Positions 1 to 11,119 of a stretch of DNA of 64,000 nt are shown here, piece by piece. Numbering within the stretch: the first letter of the stretch is position 1; each line of letters opens with the position of its first letter. The notes under the pieces were generated by a model that ran no database searches, was not told the origin of the DNA, and saw nothing but the letters and a program-made list of their open reading frames with translations. Source of the DNA: Fragilariopsis cylindrus CCMP1102 (taxonomy: Eukaryota; Bacillariophyta; Bacillariophyceae; Bacillariales; Bacillariaceae). Made by a program: the position numbers and the translations under genes. The DNA lies in NCBI GenBank assembly GCA_900095095.1, contig FMBT01000214.1:1-64000 (forward strand), read 5' to 3'.

Positions 1-386
1 ATGAATCATCGTACATTCGTAGCTAAGTGTCTCAATGAAATTTGTGGTAAATCTGATTCGGAATCATATCAAATTATGATGCAGGCACATAAAAGTGGGT
101 AAGTTTACAGTCAGTCTGTTTGTTTCCTTTGGAGTTAATCCACTATTGTTTTATTATATGTATATTGTGGGGGGGGGGGGGGGGGAGAGAAATAGAATCA
201 TTACAATACGATAAGATACATTTTTCACCTTCTTTTTTCTAACACCATGTGATTTTTTCTGACATTTTCTTTTTGCGAAGGATGGGTATCGTAGGACGTT
301 ATGCTTATGAAATTGCAGAATTATATTATGGTTCCTTGAAGGCGGAGGGTTTAACTGTTGATATGGTTCAAGTCGATGACGAGTGA
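1..386 (+). CDS. ClpS-like adaptor protein, 3' part (2 exons visible)
   Basis: Exons 1-98 and 281-386, joined by a GT-AG intron, give a 67-residue reading frame ending in TGA at 384-386. The join restores a Gly codon and keeps frame. The product matches the ClpS fold in order: FVAKCLNEICG helix, the QIMMQAHKSG segment (ClpS consensus LM..VH..G), then the AYEIAELYYGSLKAEGL segment (consensus EVAE....L...GL). In bacteria and plastids ClpS hands N-degron substrates to the Clp protease, so a plastid or related protein-quality role is plausible. The typical N-terminal strand with the NDD motif is missing, so the gene almost certainly begins before the window and the ATG at position 1 is probably internal. 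An alternative is another small ClpS-fold protein. The domain call is good; the substrate and the compartment are inferred. Confidence 0.7.
169..185 (+). repeat. G17 homopolymer in an intron
   Basis: Seventeen consecutive G within the intron (99-280) of the ClpS-like gene. This is the longest G run I noticed in the window; such a tract can form G-quadruplex structures and its length is error-prone in sequencing. Confidence 0.9.
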
Positions 387-1244
387 ATTAGAATTGAGAG
401 AGAGGAGAGGGAAAAAGAGAATCTTTAAATCTGGACTGAATGATTGATTTCACACATCATTTTGTTTATGTGTGTGTGAAGTTATCATTGTTTACTTTTT
501 ATTTATCTGGGAGAAGAACCAAATATTTTAAAAAAGGATAGGAGAATGGAAAACCGGAACATATTATACCAACATCAAGAAATAATTTGTTTGCATAATG
601 TAATACTGTAATACTTTACCAATAATGATGATGATGGTCGACAGAAGAATGAATGAAATGAATCATCGTATCCTCGATTGCGTTTTCTTGTTCACAACAA
701 ACTTTCGTTTCTTTACATACATACATACATACATGCATATCGAACAAACGATTTAGTGGGTTGTGTCATCCCTTATTATCATTATTTTTTCGATTATTTT
801 TAACATGTGCAATAAATGGAAATGTTTTACTGTACAATACATATAACTTTTAGGAATTAACATTCATTTACTAGCAAATAATATCCATTACTACACAAAT
901 TTACACTGTATTATGTTTAGTCGTGATATAATGATGCAAAGAAATGTATTTGAAAATACTTTTTGATGTGTTGCAACAATTCTCTTTTCGCCATGTATGT
1001 GACTTTTGTGAATTCCATTTTACTCTTGTCAGCAAACATAAAATAATGCACTTTAGATCCTAAATTATAACTATTTCCTCGTGATTACTCGGCAGTTATG
1101 TGCAGGTAGTAGCAATGGTTTATACGCATTCAGCCTGCTAGGTTTTCCCTCTCGCTACCATTCCATATAAAACTACTGTAGTAGATTCATTCACTGTTTA
1201 TACTATCTTTTTTTTTAAGTTATATGTATTATTGGTTTAAACCA
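387..1244. other. Intergenic region, no gene seen
   Basis: AT-rich spacer between convergent genes. It holds a short run of CATA repeats near 715-735 and no convincing ORF or RNA gene. It presumably carries the 3' UTRs of both neighbours. Confidence 0.6.
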
Positions 1245-3726
1245 TCAATTTCCTGAGTCCACTTCCTCGTGAAGTCGTTTGTGTAACTTCCATCCTGCTC
1301 GTTGGCATCTTTCATCGCAATATGTTGCATCACAATTCTCGCAAAAAAGCATCCCTTCCGGAAAGACTCGATTGCAAAAGAAACACTGGTCAAATTTGGC
1401 ACTCTCTTTCAAGGAAATATTATAGTTGATATTACCTTTAAACGGACCAAAAGGCAATAGGGGAACAAGTGCAGTCCTTCCGTCACGGGAATAGTACCTG
1501 AGCATGCCTTGGGTAGGTGCTTCGAGGAGATAAGCAAGTCCTCCATCTAATCTCATAAATTTTGCTTGATTCGTATCATCCCCCCCCTCAATTTCAACAT
1601 CAATTGGGCACCAATCGGCAGAACCTAAGAAATCCATACCTAATTGAATACCGAACATCTCATCGACCGGCGGTGAAGTTTCAACTGCATTTCTAAGGTT
1701 GACATCAATACCACCAATACTGACGGCGATGGGTTCGAGACAAGTGAACGTTGAATTCTTAAGCTTTCTCCCAAAAATACCAACGAACTTTTTTGACTTT
1801 AACGATCTGATTCTCTTTAATCCTAGCTCATCAACAAGAGTCGCGGATATCATAGTGTACAAACTAATATTGGACACACGTGCAAGAAGCGGAACACCAT
1901 TGATCTTTATATCCACACACGAAGTTCCATCTTTGGGAGAAAGAAATGTGTTCTCTCCGCCAAAGTTCATTGATACACTCGTAGATAAATCCAGATTAAT
2001 TTGACTAGTTTTCTCTCCGAAATCTACATCTTGCTCCCCGGTGTCGGCTCGTCTCACATTTGAAAATGTTGCACCTACGGCGCTTTGTTTTGCACCCTGT
2101 TCGTTTTCCCGTATGATTTGCTCACGAAGCGAAGAAACAGAGACCCGTCCATTGTTGTAGATACCTCTGAATTTTGCTTCTTCAATAATCTGAGAGTCTT
2201 TAAGAAAAGATTGAATTTGGTCCCACTCTCTTTCTACCTGCAACCCCATAACATCGCTGCCTTTAAATTCGTCAGCTTGACGACCCCGGCTACATAGCTT
2301 TTTGAGATCGTAGGCATCTTTGAGAGTAACATCTAGACAAAGTGATCTACGACACAGAGGACACCCTTTTTGGCCACAATTACTGGTTTCACAATGCCTT
2401 CCGTACTCGAGAATGCAATTGCGACAAAACGAATGACCACAGTAGAGGGTGGCCGTCTTTTTTTTCTCTCCTAAGCATATCGAGCATCCACCAAATGATG
2501 AGTCATTACCATCTGTATCATTTTCTAACAGTTGCTCAAACGCAAAGGGGGGTAGTTCATGGCGAAACCGCTCAGGTATCTTATTTCCCACAAGGTACTG
2601 TGCGATTCCCATGAACAAATTTGTTCCGCAAGATTCTGTTAAGTTATAGTCGTCGTTGAACGACTTTCCAATGACATTCAATACAGGTGCAGCTAGCTTC
2701 GTAAAACTAGCTCCCTTTTGACGCAATAAGATGAGAATTTTGCCTATGTCATCCAAAGAGGGTGGTCCGAGAATTCTCCAGCTAATAATAGAATTGTTAG
2801 GTTTGAACAAAAACATTATGAGCATGTCCGGTAAGCTACACTCACCAATCGTGACTATTTCGGTAAGATCTTCATTTGCTGTTTTTGTGGTGAAGGTTTC
2901 GTGAATGCTCATATTGCCATCACCTTCTTGTTCCGAGGATAATAACTTTTCTATAACTTCATATCTTGGATATTCGAGGGCGTTGTACATACACGATTGT
3001 GCGAATACGTTATGCTGTTGGAGGTTGATACCCGCACGGATCAACGAGTCGATCGCGTCAAGACCAGCATACTTGACCGCAAGGAACATCGCATTCGCGC
3101 TGTTACTTGGTAAGGTATCATTTACGTTAGCACCCGCATTATCAAGATCCGTACAAGTTCGTCGCTGGCAATAAAGGAATCTTCCGAATTGTATCGTAGC
3201 AATTTCCACTGACACGCCCACATCAAAATGGTCATCGGCTCGGAACCAGCGCCAAGGCTTACTCGTTTATTGATAAAAGGCGGTCCTCTTGCTATACCGA
3301 TAAGAATAGATACTACGATGTCATACAGTAGGGCTGGACAGCACGACATTCCATCTACTAATGCAAAGAAATATTTTCTCACTGCATCCTTTGATGTAGA
3401 CGATGGACTCACGGATACAACTTTTTCCAACAGATCATCAGTAACGTACTCTAACGCTGCTGCCTTAGCATTTTCTGGAGTCATGGTGTTACTTCTATCG
3501 TTAATAACATAACGGCCACCACCAATACGAGGGTCAAATCCATTCCCAAATCCGTTGAGATTATCAGCGGTGCTTGTATTTGCGGATCCAACTCTATACT
3601 GGTAATACTATTACTGGTAACAGCAGTAGAAGCCGACGTAGTCTGATCATCATTCATGCAGCATTTCTTGTATTTCTTTCCAGATCCACAACGACATCGT
3701 TCGTTGGGTCTCGTCTTGGGTGGCAT
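1245..3726 (-). CDS. SEC-C / ankyrin / RING / MYND multidomain protein (probable E3 ligase)
   Basis: Starts at ATG 3726 with a SEC-C zinc motif (RCRCGSGKKYKKCC, residues about 9-24). Ankyrin-like repeats follow (ELVRIL, then NAGANVND and similar, about residues 180-270). Next come a RING finger (CSICLG...CGHSFCRNCI...CPLCRR, near 2340-2480) and a stretch resembling a Ddi1-type aspartic protease fold (VNG-like strand, MISATLVDELGL, LGMDFLG) but with no visible DTG. The end is a MYND-like finger (CFFC...CENC...CDERC) whose last ligand appears to be His (HKRLH) instead of Cys. RING plus MYND points to ubiquitin ligase or protein-scaffolding work; the protease-like part looks catalytically dead. 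Two apparent -1 frame changes (near 3570-3620 and 3125-3160) separate domains that belong together; ankyrin similarity runs across the second. About 825 residues if continuous. Substrate unknown. Confidence 0.65.
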
Positions 3727-4216
3727 GTCGTCGGTGTTTCCTCCTATTTTGACTTTTTTTGGAAGTCTTTTCGTTTGAAATCTAAATCTATGAGGGTGTA
3801 CTGCCTAGTAGTCCAAGATTACCATTTATTTTCTACAATACACAATTTTGTAAAGTTTCCATTTCGACCTACAATTCAAAAACACGCGTATTTTATATTC
3901 TCGCGCAACACCCACTACCGGTATAATCCACATTTAGGACCTACATGCTGAAACGACATCATCATGGATTGACGGATGCTTCCCTCGCATCTTTTTGCGA
4001 CGAAGAAAGTATATGTAGGCTTATCTACTTTGAAGTACTGTTATCATGCATTTGGTAAGACAGCACGACTTTAGTATAATAATAACACAAACTATTATTC
4101 TTTACAACAAATGAATTTATATTATAAATATTTTCCTATTTAAAAAAACACCGACAAGTACTACTACTACATTGTACTAGGTCCTAGGACCTAGTACTAT
4201 ATTGTTATAATTCAAC
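3727..4216. other. Intergenic region, no gene seen
   Basis: About 490 bases between the start of the RING/MYND gene and the 3' end of the methyltransferase gene, both on the minus strand. No coding signal is seen on either strand; it should hold the promoter of the former. Confidence 0.55.
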
Positions 4217-6337
4217 TCATTTCGTTCGGGTAAAATAGGCTACCGTTTCAATCGCATCGCTACCAGGAAATAAGATGTGACCTGAAATACATAGATTGGA
4301 AGAAGAAAAGTCGAAAATCGTGAGTTATCTTTCTTTCGTTTTTTCAAACTAAAAGACAGTACAAATTACACACACATTCAAGGATATCTTAATATATAAA
4401 TTATGTACTGCAAGCTTACCTTCAGCTCGATCTAATGTCCACTTCCCAGATTTTTCTACTAATGACTCATAATCTCGTCGGAACGCATCGAATCCACAAC
4501 TGACGTAAATCAAAGCCTGCTGCTGATGTTGCTCGTTATTATCACTAGTTTCGTAATCTCTACATAATGCATCGATTACAGGTGGGTCAAGGCCTTTCCT
4601 TGGTGGATCGACTATAACCACACGAGCTTTTTGAAGAGATGAATAATTATCAACAACAACATCTGATGCAGATTTGGTAATATATGTAATGCTGTCTCGT
4701 TTCGATTTAATTATTGGTTGTTGACGGCCGCTGCCGTCGTCTATTGTTGTAATTTCGTTGGCAGCAGCATGAAAACATTTTTCATTGAATGGATTTTCAT
4801 CAGATGATTCAATACTATCAAATAAATCTATTAAATTCAATCCTATAGTTCCCACGCCACCATACAATTCTAAACAATGACCTAAAGTCGTCGTCGTCGT
4901 CGTCGTTGTTGGTTTTCGACTAATATCAGTTGAGGTATCACGTCGTCCCCGTCGTCGTTTTCTCTTACTGTTATCCATTGTTATTTCATCGTCGTTCTCA
5001 TTTGTAGACGACAATAACGACATCGACGTTGCTGACGATGACAACGATGATGATAAAAGTAATTGTTCACTCAACCATTCACGAATATTAACAATAATTT
5101 TAGAAAATCCATCCAAGTTAGCCTGTCGGAAAACTTGTGGTGGAAAATATAACGGCACCCGTAACTTGTTGATACGAGGAAGCATAACTTCTCGAATAGA
5201 ACCATTTAATGGATCGTTGTCCTTCTTCTTCTCCTCTTTGCTTCTAACAGGATCAGCATCGATATCATTGTCGTCATCATCGTGAACGAATTTTGTTTCC
5301 CATCGACCAGTTCGATCAAAAATACTGTTCGAATGTTTCCATGAATTATTATAATGGACCCATATCGAATGTAACCGAATTAATTTTTGATTTTGATTCT
5401 CCTCAGTACTTGGACTACTATTTCTATCGGTTGCTTTTGCTGTAGCATTTGATAATTTTACTAACCGCTTGATTAAAGTATTCAGGGGTTTATTTTTGTT
5501 TTTATTTTCAATTTCATCTGGTTCTTTCCATACCAAAACTAATTGCTGTTTCTGAGTTGACCGTTCCACTGCAACAGCTACGTAACGCAATCCGAACTTA
5601 TTCTTATTCTTATTGTCGCTACCGTTGCCATTGCCATTGCCATTGTCGTTGCTAATATCGTTGCTAATATCGTTATCATCATCATCATCAGTAGTATCAT
5701 CATCGTTGTCGAAAATCGGTACATTCAAATCATTACATTCTTCTTCTAATACCTTAATTAATTCATTGATTCTACGATGATGGACAGGACAATCAGGAAC
5801 CGGTAATAATTCATGTGAGCCAGGAACGAATAATCCAATCCGTGTTTTTGATTTTGGTTTCTTTTTGATATTTGTACTGCTGCTGTCAGACCCTCCTCCT
5901 TGTTGTATTGTTTTCTTTTTCCTTCTTTGGATTGCTAATCTTGCAATATGTCTCCAACCAATCTTAGGACCAACCGTTACCGGGAAATAAGTATCGTGAT
6001 TTTCTCCCATTGGTGCACAAGATTTATCACGAAAAAATCTAATTGCATTCCTAACTGTAGGAGCAATTTTTGGATTTGATAAATATTTCAATGATGGATC
6101 ACTATTATTAATTATGACATTGTTGAAATTGGTACTGGATGATGGGGTAGTTGCTTTCGTCGTCTTAGTCTTTCGTCGTTTTCTTGCATTCCGAAGCTGT
6201 GTAGGAGTTTTGTAATTTGGATCACCAGGTTGAAGTTGAGGTGACTTATTTTTTCGCTTTTTGTTCTTGCTCTTTTTGCTTGAAGCGTCTGTGTTGGCGT
6301 TATTATTTTTATTATTGTTGTTCACTTCAGGCATCAT
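4217..6337 (-). CDS. TrmA/RumA-family RNA (uracil-5-)-methyltransferase
   Basis: Exons 4420-6337 and 4217-4281 (minus strand; GT-AG intron of 138 bases). Splicing replaces an unlikely tail with GHILFPGSDAIETVAYFTRTK, which has the expected family ending. Family motifs are in order: QxN segment FRQANLDGF (about residue 402), SAM-binding motif ELYGGVGTIGL (about 490), VIVDPPRKGLD (about 578), then YVSCGFDAFRRD with the candidate nucleophilic Cys (about 614). The usual neighbour of that Cys (SCNP/SCDP type) reads SCGFD here. These enzymes methylate C5 of uridine in tRNA or rRNA through a covalent Cys-C6 adduct. The N-terminus is a long Lys/Asn-rich extension and the middle holds several low-complexity inserts (DDDD, NGNGNG). 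It has about 660 residues, longer than bacterial TrmA (about 366). The N-terminal region resembles neither a clear TRAM domain nor a clear transit peptide. Target RNA cannot be told from sequence. Confidence 0.85.
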
Positions 6338-6610
6338 CGTAATATTCTTTGTGGGTTGATCTTCTTCTATTCGTTCTTTTTCTTTTTTCTTTCTCTTTCT
6401 GTTGTCCTGTACGCAATTAGATGTCGTCCTTTCGATGTCGTCCTTTTGATGATGCCATACAATGTTGTATTGTGATAAAGTAAGTTAGCTGCCAGATTTG
6501 TAATATGATTTTTTGTTGTTTTGCCGAGAAAGCAACGAATGGACGAGACAGGACGTATTAAACTCGTGACTAATGAAGTCCCAGGTAAAATTTAGATATG
6601 TTGCCTATAT

Positions 6611-7384
6611 GTTGGAAGGCCCTTAGGTTACCTGATCAAAAAGGAAAGGTTGACCCCGCCCAGAGCATTTAAAACACTTTCTGGAGCAGGTTTCAAAACA
6701 GGCGGTATGCTACCAAGGCATACTGAAGATCATGTAGTTCTTGCTTTTTGGGATAATTTGGAGTTACAGAATCCAGAAGGAGTTCATGATGAGATAGAAT
6801 TGGCAAGTGCAATTACTATAGCATTGCAAGCAAAGAAAAGTTTCCTTCAAAAGTTGGCTTGGGATAATATTTCCAAACAGAATACGCAGGAGAAGCTGTA
6901 GATCCAATTTGAAGACATAGAGTTAAAAACTTTCCTGGAAGATTGTGCTAGACAAGAGCATGTTTTGAAGCTTAACAAGTATCATCATAGTGGGAATGTA
7001 GCACTGGTGGGAGATGCAGCGCATGCCATGTATTTTCTAGTCGGTCAGGGTGTTGCTTGCGGTTTGATGTTAGCTTCAAGCTTGGGTAAAGAAAGGAAAA
7101 TCTCCACAGCATTGGAAAATTACTCCAATGATACCGTGCCTGAAGCAAGTGCCATTTTGTATCTGAACCTCATATCTCATGCGCTTGAAGGAGGGCTTTT
7201 GATAAAGTTAGCGACACTACCTATTACTTTGCTTCCGGCTTTGGGTGGCTCTGTTCTATTTCAAGATGTTGTTGGGACCACAAAGACGTATCAAGAAATA
7301 CTGAAGAAGAATAGATTCCCCATTTGGATTTGTAAGCAAGTATGGAAGAAGAAAAGATTTTCCATGCCTACTAACAATCACTAA
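6611..7384 (+). pseudogene. Relic of an FAD-dependent monooxygenase (kynurenine 3-monooxygenase-like)
   Basis: One reading frame gives the C-terminal half of a group A flavin monooxygenase. A substrate-side segment (GGMLPRHTEDHVVLAFWDN) is followed, after one in-frame TAG at 6899-6901, by IELKTFLEDCARQEHVLKL and the second FAD-binding motif GNVALVGDAAHAM...GQGVACGL near 6995-7070. It then runs to a stop at 7382-7384. The N-terminal dinucleotide-binding half with GxGxxG is not present upstream, where the sequence soon becomes the promoter of the divergent methyltransferase gene. The frame otherwise stays open for about 250 codons, so decay is recent or the TAG is an error. A short active gene with an unseen 5' exon is possible but less likely, because no plausible exon was found in the 270 bases to the methyltransferase start. 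Confidence 0.6.
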
Positions 7385-7893
7385 TAGCAGCGAAATGGTA
7401 ATTTTAAATGCTGTTGTAATATCCTTTTTCTGCCCACCTCTGTCAAAGGTGAATCTTGTAGCTTCTAGCTATTACTTGTAACTACTTCTGAGTAGTAGTG
7501 TGTATTGTTTGTACAAAAGAAGAAACATGAATTTCATCAAAAGACGATATTAAGATATATAAAATTAAATAACTAAATATGCACGCGTAAAGGCAATATA
7601 GCATACAATGTAGTTTGCGTTGCGTGATAAGCAATGTGGAATGCATCGGGCTGTAATGGACTCGTTTGGCGAGATAGTAACGTTACGATTATCTATTTTT
7701 CTGCTTATTTAATTTTTTACTTTAAAATTATATTGTTTGGTTCGGTATAAAAATAGTATATTATCTCTCACACCCTGATTTGCGTCGACTCCTTGTAGAT
7801 ATAAAAAGAGCATGCTATCGCCTATTCAGTCGAAGTCGAAACGAATAAACCCCCACCTTTCCGTCGACTGTTTTAAATATATGAAATACATCA
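7385..7893. other. Intergenic region, no gene seen
   Basis: AT-rich spacer between the flavin-monooxygenase relic and the 3' end of the aureochrome gene. No ORF or RNA gene is supported. Confidence 0.55.
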
Positions 7894-9581
7894 TCAACTG
7901 AGGATGGTCGGAGCAGCAGCAACTGCAGCATCTACGGCGCCTTCAATGACTTTGACGTAACCATCAGCATCCTCTTTTAGATCGACTGACGTTTCTTCAT
8001 TTTCTTCTTCTTCTTCTCCAATACTCTTTCCATAATCTGGATCTCCAGGCTCGGGTGAAGCAACCTTAACGATAACACCAATGAAGTTGACGATGTTGTT
8101 TTGGGCGTCGCGGAGAGCTGCAATGAAGAGCTTATTCCAGAATGGAGTACCGTCCGCTGTATAATTAACTAACGTCACGGAGACGTCCTCACCTGTGGCA
8201 AGTCCCTTGCGAATTACATCTAGTTTATCTTTGCTAGTCTTCTCCCCTTGCAAAAATCGACAATTACGACCAAGAACGTCTTCCCTCGAATAACCAGTCA
8301 ACGTTAAAAAGTCGTCAGATGCAAAGACGATTGGGTTGTCTTGTAGACTTGGATCTGTAATGATGAAGGAATGTTGCGATTGCTGGATACTCGTGATAAG
8401 GTTAAAGTCTTGTTGGTCAAGATCAGGATTTTCTCCACATGCCTCGAGAACTTCTCTTGGCAACTGTCTAGCTGTCTTGCATTGTTCAAGAAGTTCTCGT
8501 CCTTCCTCCGTTTCCACTTCGGTACGGACGATATCTCTCAGGGCAGAATTTTCACGCTGAAGTTCCATAACTTCCTTCTGTAACGATTCAAAAAAGAATT
8601 TCTTTCGGAGTCGTGTCCTTCTAGCCAAAATTCGATTCCTTTCTCTTCTTCGGTCAATCTGTGCTTGAGTCTTTTTCCGTCCTCTACCTTGCATGGCCGC
8701 AGCTGCTGCGGCAGCAGCCACAACTGCCGGTGACATATTTGCTGGATTCGTCAAGTACGAAGTGTTTATAAGTCCCTGAGCAGCTACCTCGGGTGGGTTT
8801 GTACGACGACGTTTGGCATCAGCAGCACCTCCCGCTTTCTTTTGAATTGTTCTTGTTGGTGATTTTGTTGTTGTTGTTGTTCGAGCAATAGGAGCAGATG
8901 TAACCGGAGCGGGTGCCATTCCATGCTGTGCAGAATATTGTGTAATAGTTCTAGGAAGAGCCATTCCCAACGATATTCCCTGAGCAGCAATTTGAGGAGG
9001 AGCTGGAGGCGCAACCAACAACGGAGGAGCAGCAACCGGTGCGTACATCACTTGTTGATGCTGTGACTTTGAGGGTTGACTTGTTGTGGCTGCAGGATTG
9101 GAGGTAACCGCAGTTGCGATGGTTGCAGCATGCTGTGTGATGATATCTCGTGCTAGTGTTGCGCCGCTGTCCCCCACACCATCGTCACTTTGTTCCGGTG
9201 ATACGACATATTCATTACTGAAAGTACGAAGATGATAGAAAATAAAGAATAAACGAAACAGGAATAGAACAAGACAAAATTGGATTGTAAGACTTTTAGT
9301 AAATATGAAATAAATATCCCAAGATGAGTCACCACAAGTAAGTAGGCAAAAGAAGGTTTAAAAAAAAAAAGAACTCACTTAAAGTCAAAATCTGACCGGT
9401 TGTTAACTGTGGGGTTTTCTTCGAGGAGGTATTCAGCTAATAGATCAAAGTCCATATCCTGATCTCCGTCATCCATTGTAAACCATTCTGATCCACCATC
9501 TTGTTGTTGCGTATGTTGGGCACTCGATGCGAAGATGGGGATGGTTACAGGCTGAGACATTGCTGGTAAAGAAGCTAACAT
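7894..9581 (-). CDS. Aureochrome: bZIP-LOV blue-light-responsive transcription factor
   Basis: Exons 9379-9581 and 7894-9217 (minus strand), GT-AG intron of 161 bases. Splicing joins ...SDFDFN to NEYVVSPEQ and gives about 508 residues. A Gln/Pro/Ala-rich N-terminal half is followed by a bZIP basic region with the N-x7-R signature (RERNRILARRTRLRKK, about residues 255-275) and a leucine-zipper-like heptad stretch. A C-terminal LOV/PAS domain (about 355-465) contains GRNCRFLQG; its Cys (about residue 387) is the one that forms the flavin-cysteinyl adduct, so light sensing should be intact. This bZIP-then-LOV order defines aureochromes, which control light-dependent transcription, cell cycle and photoacclimation in ochrophytes. 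There is a short acidic tail after LOV (EEEEENEETSVD). The upstream region carries bZIP-type sites and a three-copy repeat (separate entries), suggesting autoregulation. Subtype (AUREO1a/b/c or 2) is not assigned. Confidence 0.95.
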
Positions 9582-9596
9582 GAATAAAGCTTTTGT

Positions 9597-9720
9597 AGTA
9601 GTAGTGAGTGTATTGCGATGATTGATGTGATGAATTTGTAGTATTAGTTAGTATATTGCGATGATTGATGTAATGCTTTGTAGTGTTTAGTTTTAGTATA
9701 TTGCGATGATTGATATGATG
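9597..9720 (+). repeat. Three-copy ~44-bp imperfect tandem repeat upstream of aureochrome
   Basis: The core TATTGCGATGATTGAT recurs three times, starting near 9610, 9655 and 9699, each copy followed by TGTGATG, TGTAATG or TATGATG and then TTGTAG-like spacer. It sits 15-140 bases 5' of the aureochrome start codon, so it lies in the 5' leader or core promoter. Copies differ by few bases. No known element family is recognised. Confidence 0.8.
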
Positions 9721-11119
9721 AAAATTCTTGAATCCTTCTTAGCACCATAGTTTGAAGTCACAACACCAAGTTACAGTACATGAAATTAAAAAAAACAAAG
9801 CAAAGGAAATACAGTAAAAAATGATAGTAAATAGATATCATATAAGTAAGAGCTTGAACAAAAGACTTATTAACGTGTATATTCGTGCGTTTATTACGTG
9901 ACTGATGTCAACAAAAGGAAGAACAAAAGGAAGAACACCATTTTCCGATTTCCGAACGATGACGTCAAAATCAGCCAATCAAAAATCACGGAAAAAGAAT
10001 ACACGCGCTCAATCAAATCTTTTGTTGTTTTAAAAACAAGTTCGAACAAACGATGAAACGATAGGAGCGACTACGATGACAGACAGTGAGGTTGTTGCCG
10101 TGGATTGGCTTTTCTTGTGTAAGTTCATGGTACTGCAGGCTTTAGGCTTGATAGACATCGGGTCTTGGTCAAATTGCTATGTCGAAAGTGGAGGGACGAA
10201 GAATGATGCAAGCATACATACCCGTACTTTCTCCACGACAACGGGTTATGTTGTAAAATCGCGCACTTATCACCCATCACAAATCCAAAATCCTTTTCTA
10301 CGTGGGTCCAGTACTTGAATGCACGCAGAGTAAAACTCGAAAAGAAATCACAAGCCGAAACAAATAAAATGATTTATCGAAGAAGATCGATATATCATAA
10401 CAATCGTGCCATCGTTAACGTGACCTACCTTTGTATTTTCTTATACGCTTTTTTGTTGTAAATAGATAGTAGATTGGCAACTTCAATAGATATATCGACG
10501 ATGTTTTCCTTCCTCTTCTTTGCTTAGTACGGTGGCTGTGCATGTTAGCTATGAAAGAGGGAAGGATTTTTTCTCGGTTCTGAAATAAAATTAGTAAATA
10601 TTTGATGTCGGCGTTAACTTTTATTTGTTTTTTAAAGCATCAACATGATGCTCGGACGGCTTGGCAATAGCATTTTCACACATAAAGAAATAAAAATTCG
10701 TCATCCTTCGTGGATTATTTTATTTTCTAGTTAACGTTAACTTCGTAGATTATTTTATTTTCTATATAACGTTCCGACAAATCACGCGGAGGGAACGGGA
10801 ATCCTGCCTGAATGCATTTGGTTCGATTTTTACTTTCTAACCAAGACTCAAAACAAACCCGACTCATTAGAAGTTTCCGTCAAATTTCTCGTTGAATTTA
10901 TAACGCCATATGCAGCGCAGCGCCAACAACAACAACAACGACAATAACAACAACACAATAGAAAAATCATTAGACGAAATTCACTCAAGTCACACATAAC
11001 GACTCAGGATATTCTAACTCTGACTTTCAATATAATAGTAGCAATCAATAGAAGCAACCACCTGATAATAAGAAAAGAATAAAGTACGTGTCATCTTCAT
11101 CTTCGTCGTTACTGCAATC
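9721..11119. other. Long intergenic region between divergent aureochrome and CHMP2 genes
   Basis: About 1.4 kb of AT-rich spacer shared by two outward-facing genes. It holds the bZIP-site cluster near 9890-9970 and a CAA/ACA run at about 10920-10955. An 80-codon ORF at 10076-10318 (plus) begins with ATG but has no recognisable domain and an unremarkable composition, so I do not call it a gene. Confidence 0.5.
9960..9967. promoter_or_regulatory. Palindromic bZIP site TGACGTCA upstream of aureochrome
   Basis: A perfect CRE-type octamer about 380 bases upstream of the aureochrome start. Aureochromes are known to bind TGACGT-type sites, and further ACGT or near-site sequences (TTACGTGA at about 9894, TGATGTCA at about 9903) lie within 70 bases. 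The site could also serve a gene to the right, but the next plus-strand gene starts more than 1.1 kb away. Confidence 0.55.

Noticed and set aside
1560-1900. Protease-like fold as evidence of a retroelement
   Set aside because: It lies inside a host multidomain gene with RING and MYND fingers and has no neighbouring polymerase, capsid or terminal repeats; a Ddi1-type host domain is the better reading.
10076-10318. 80-codon ORF in the aureochrome/CHMP2 divergent interval
   Set aside because: No domain, ordinary composition and length expected by chance in 1.4 kb.
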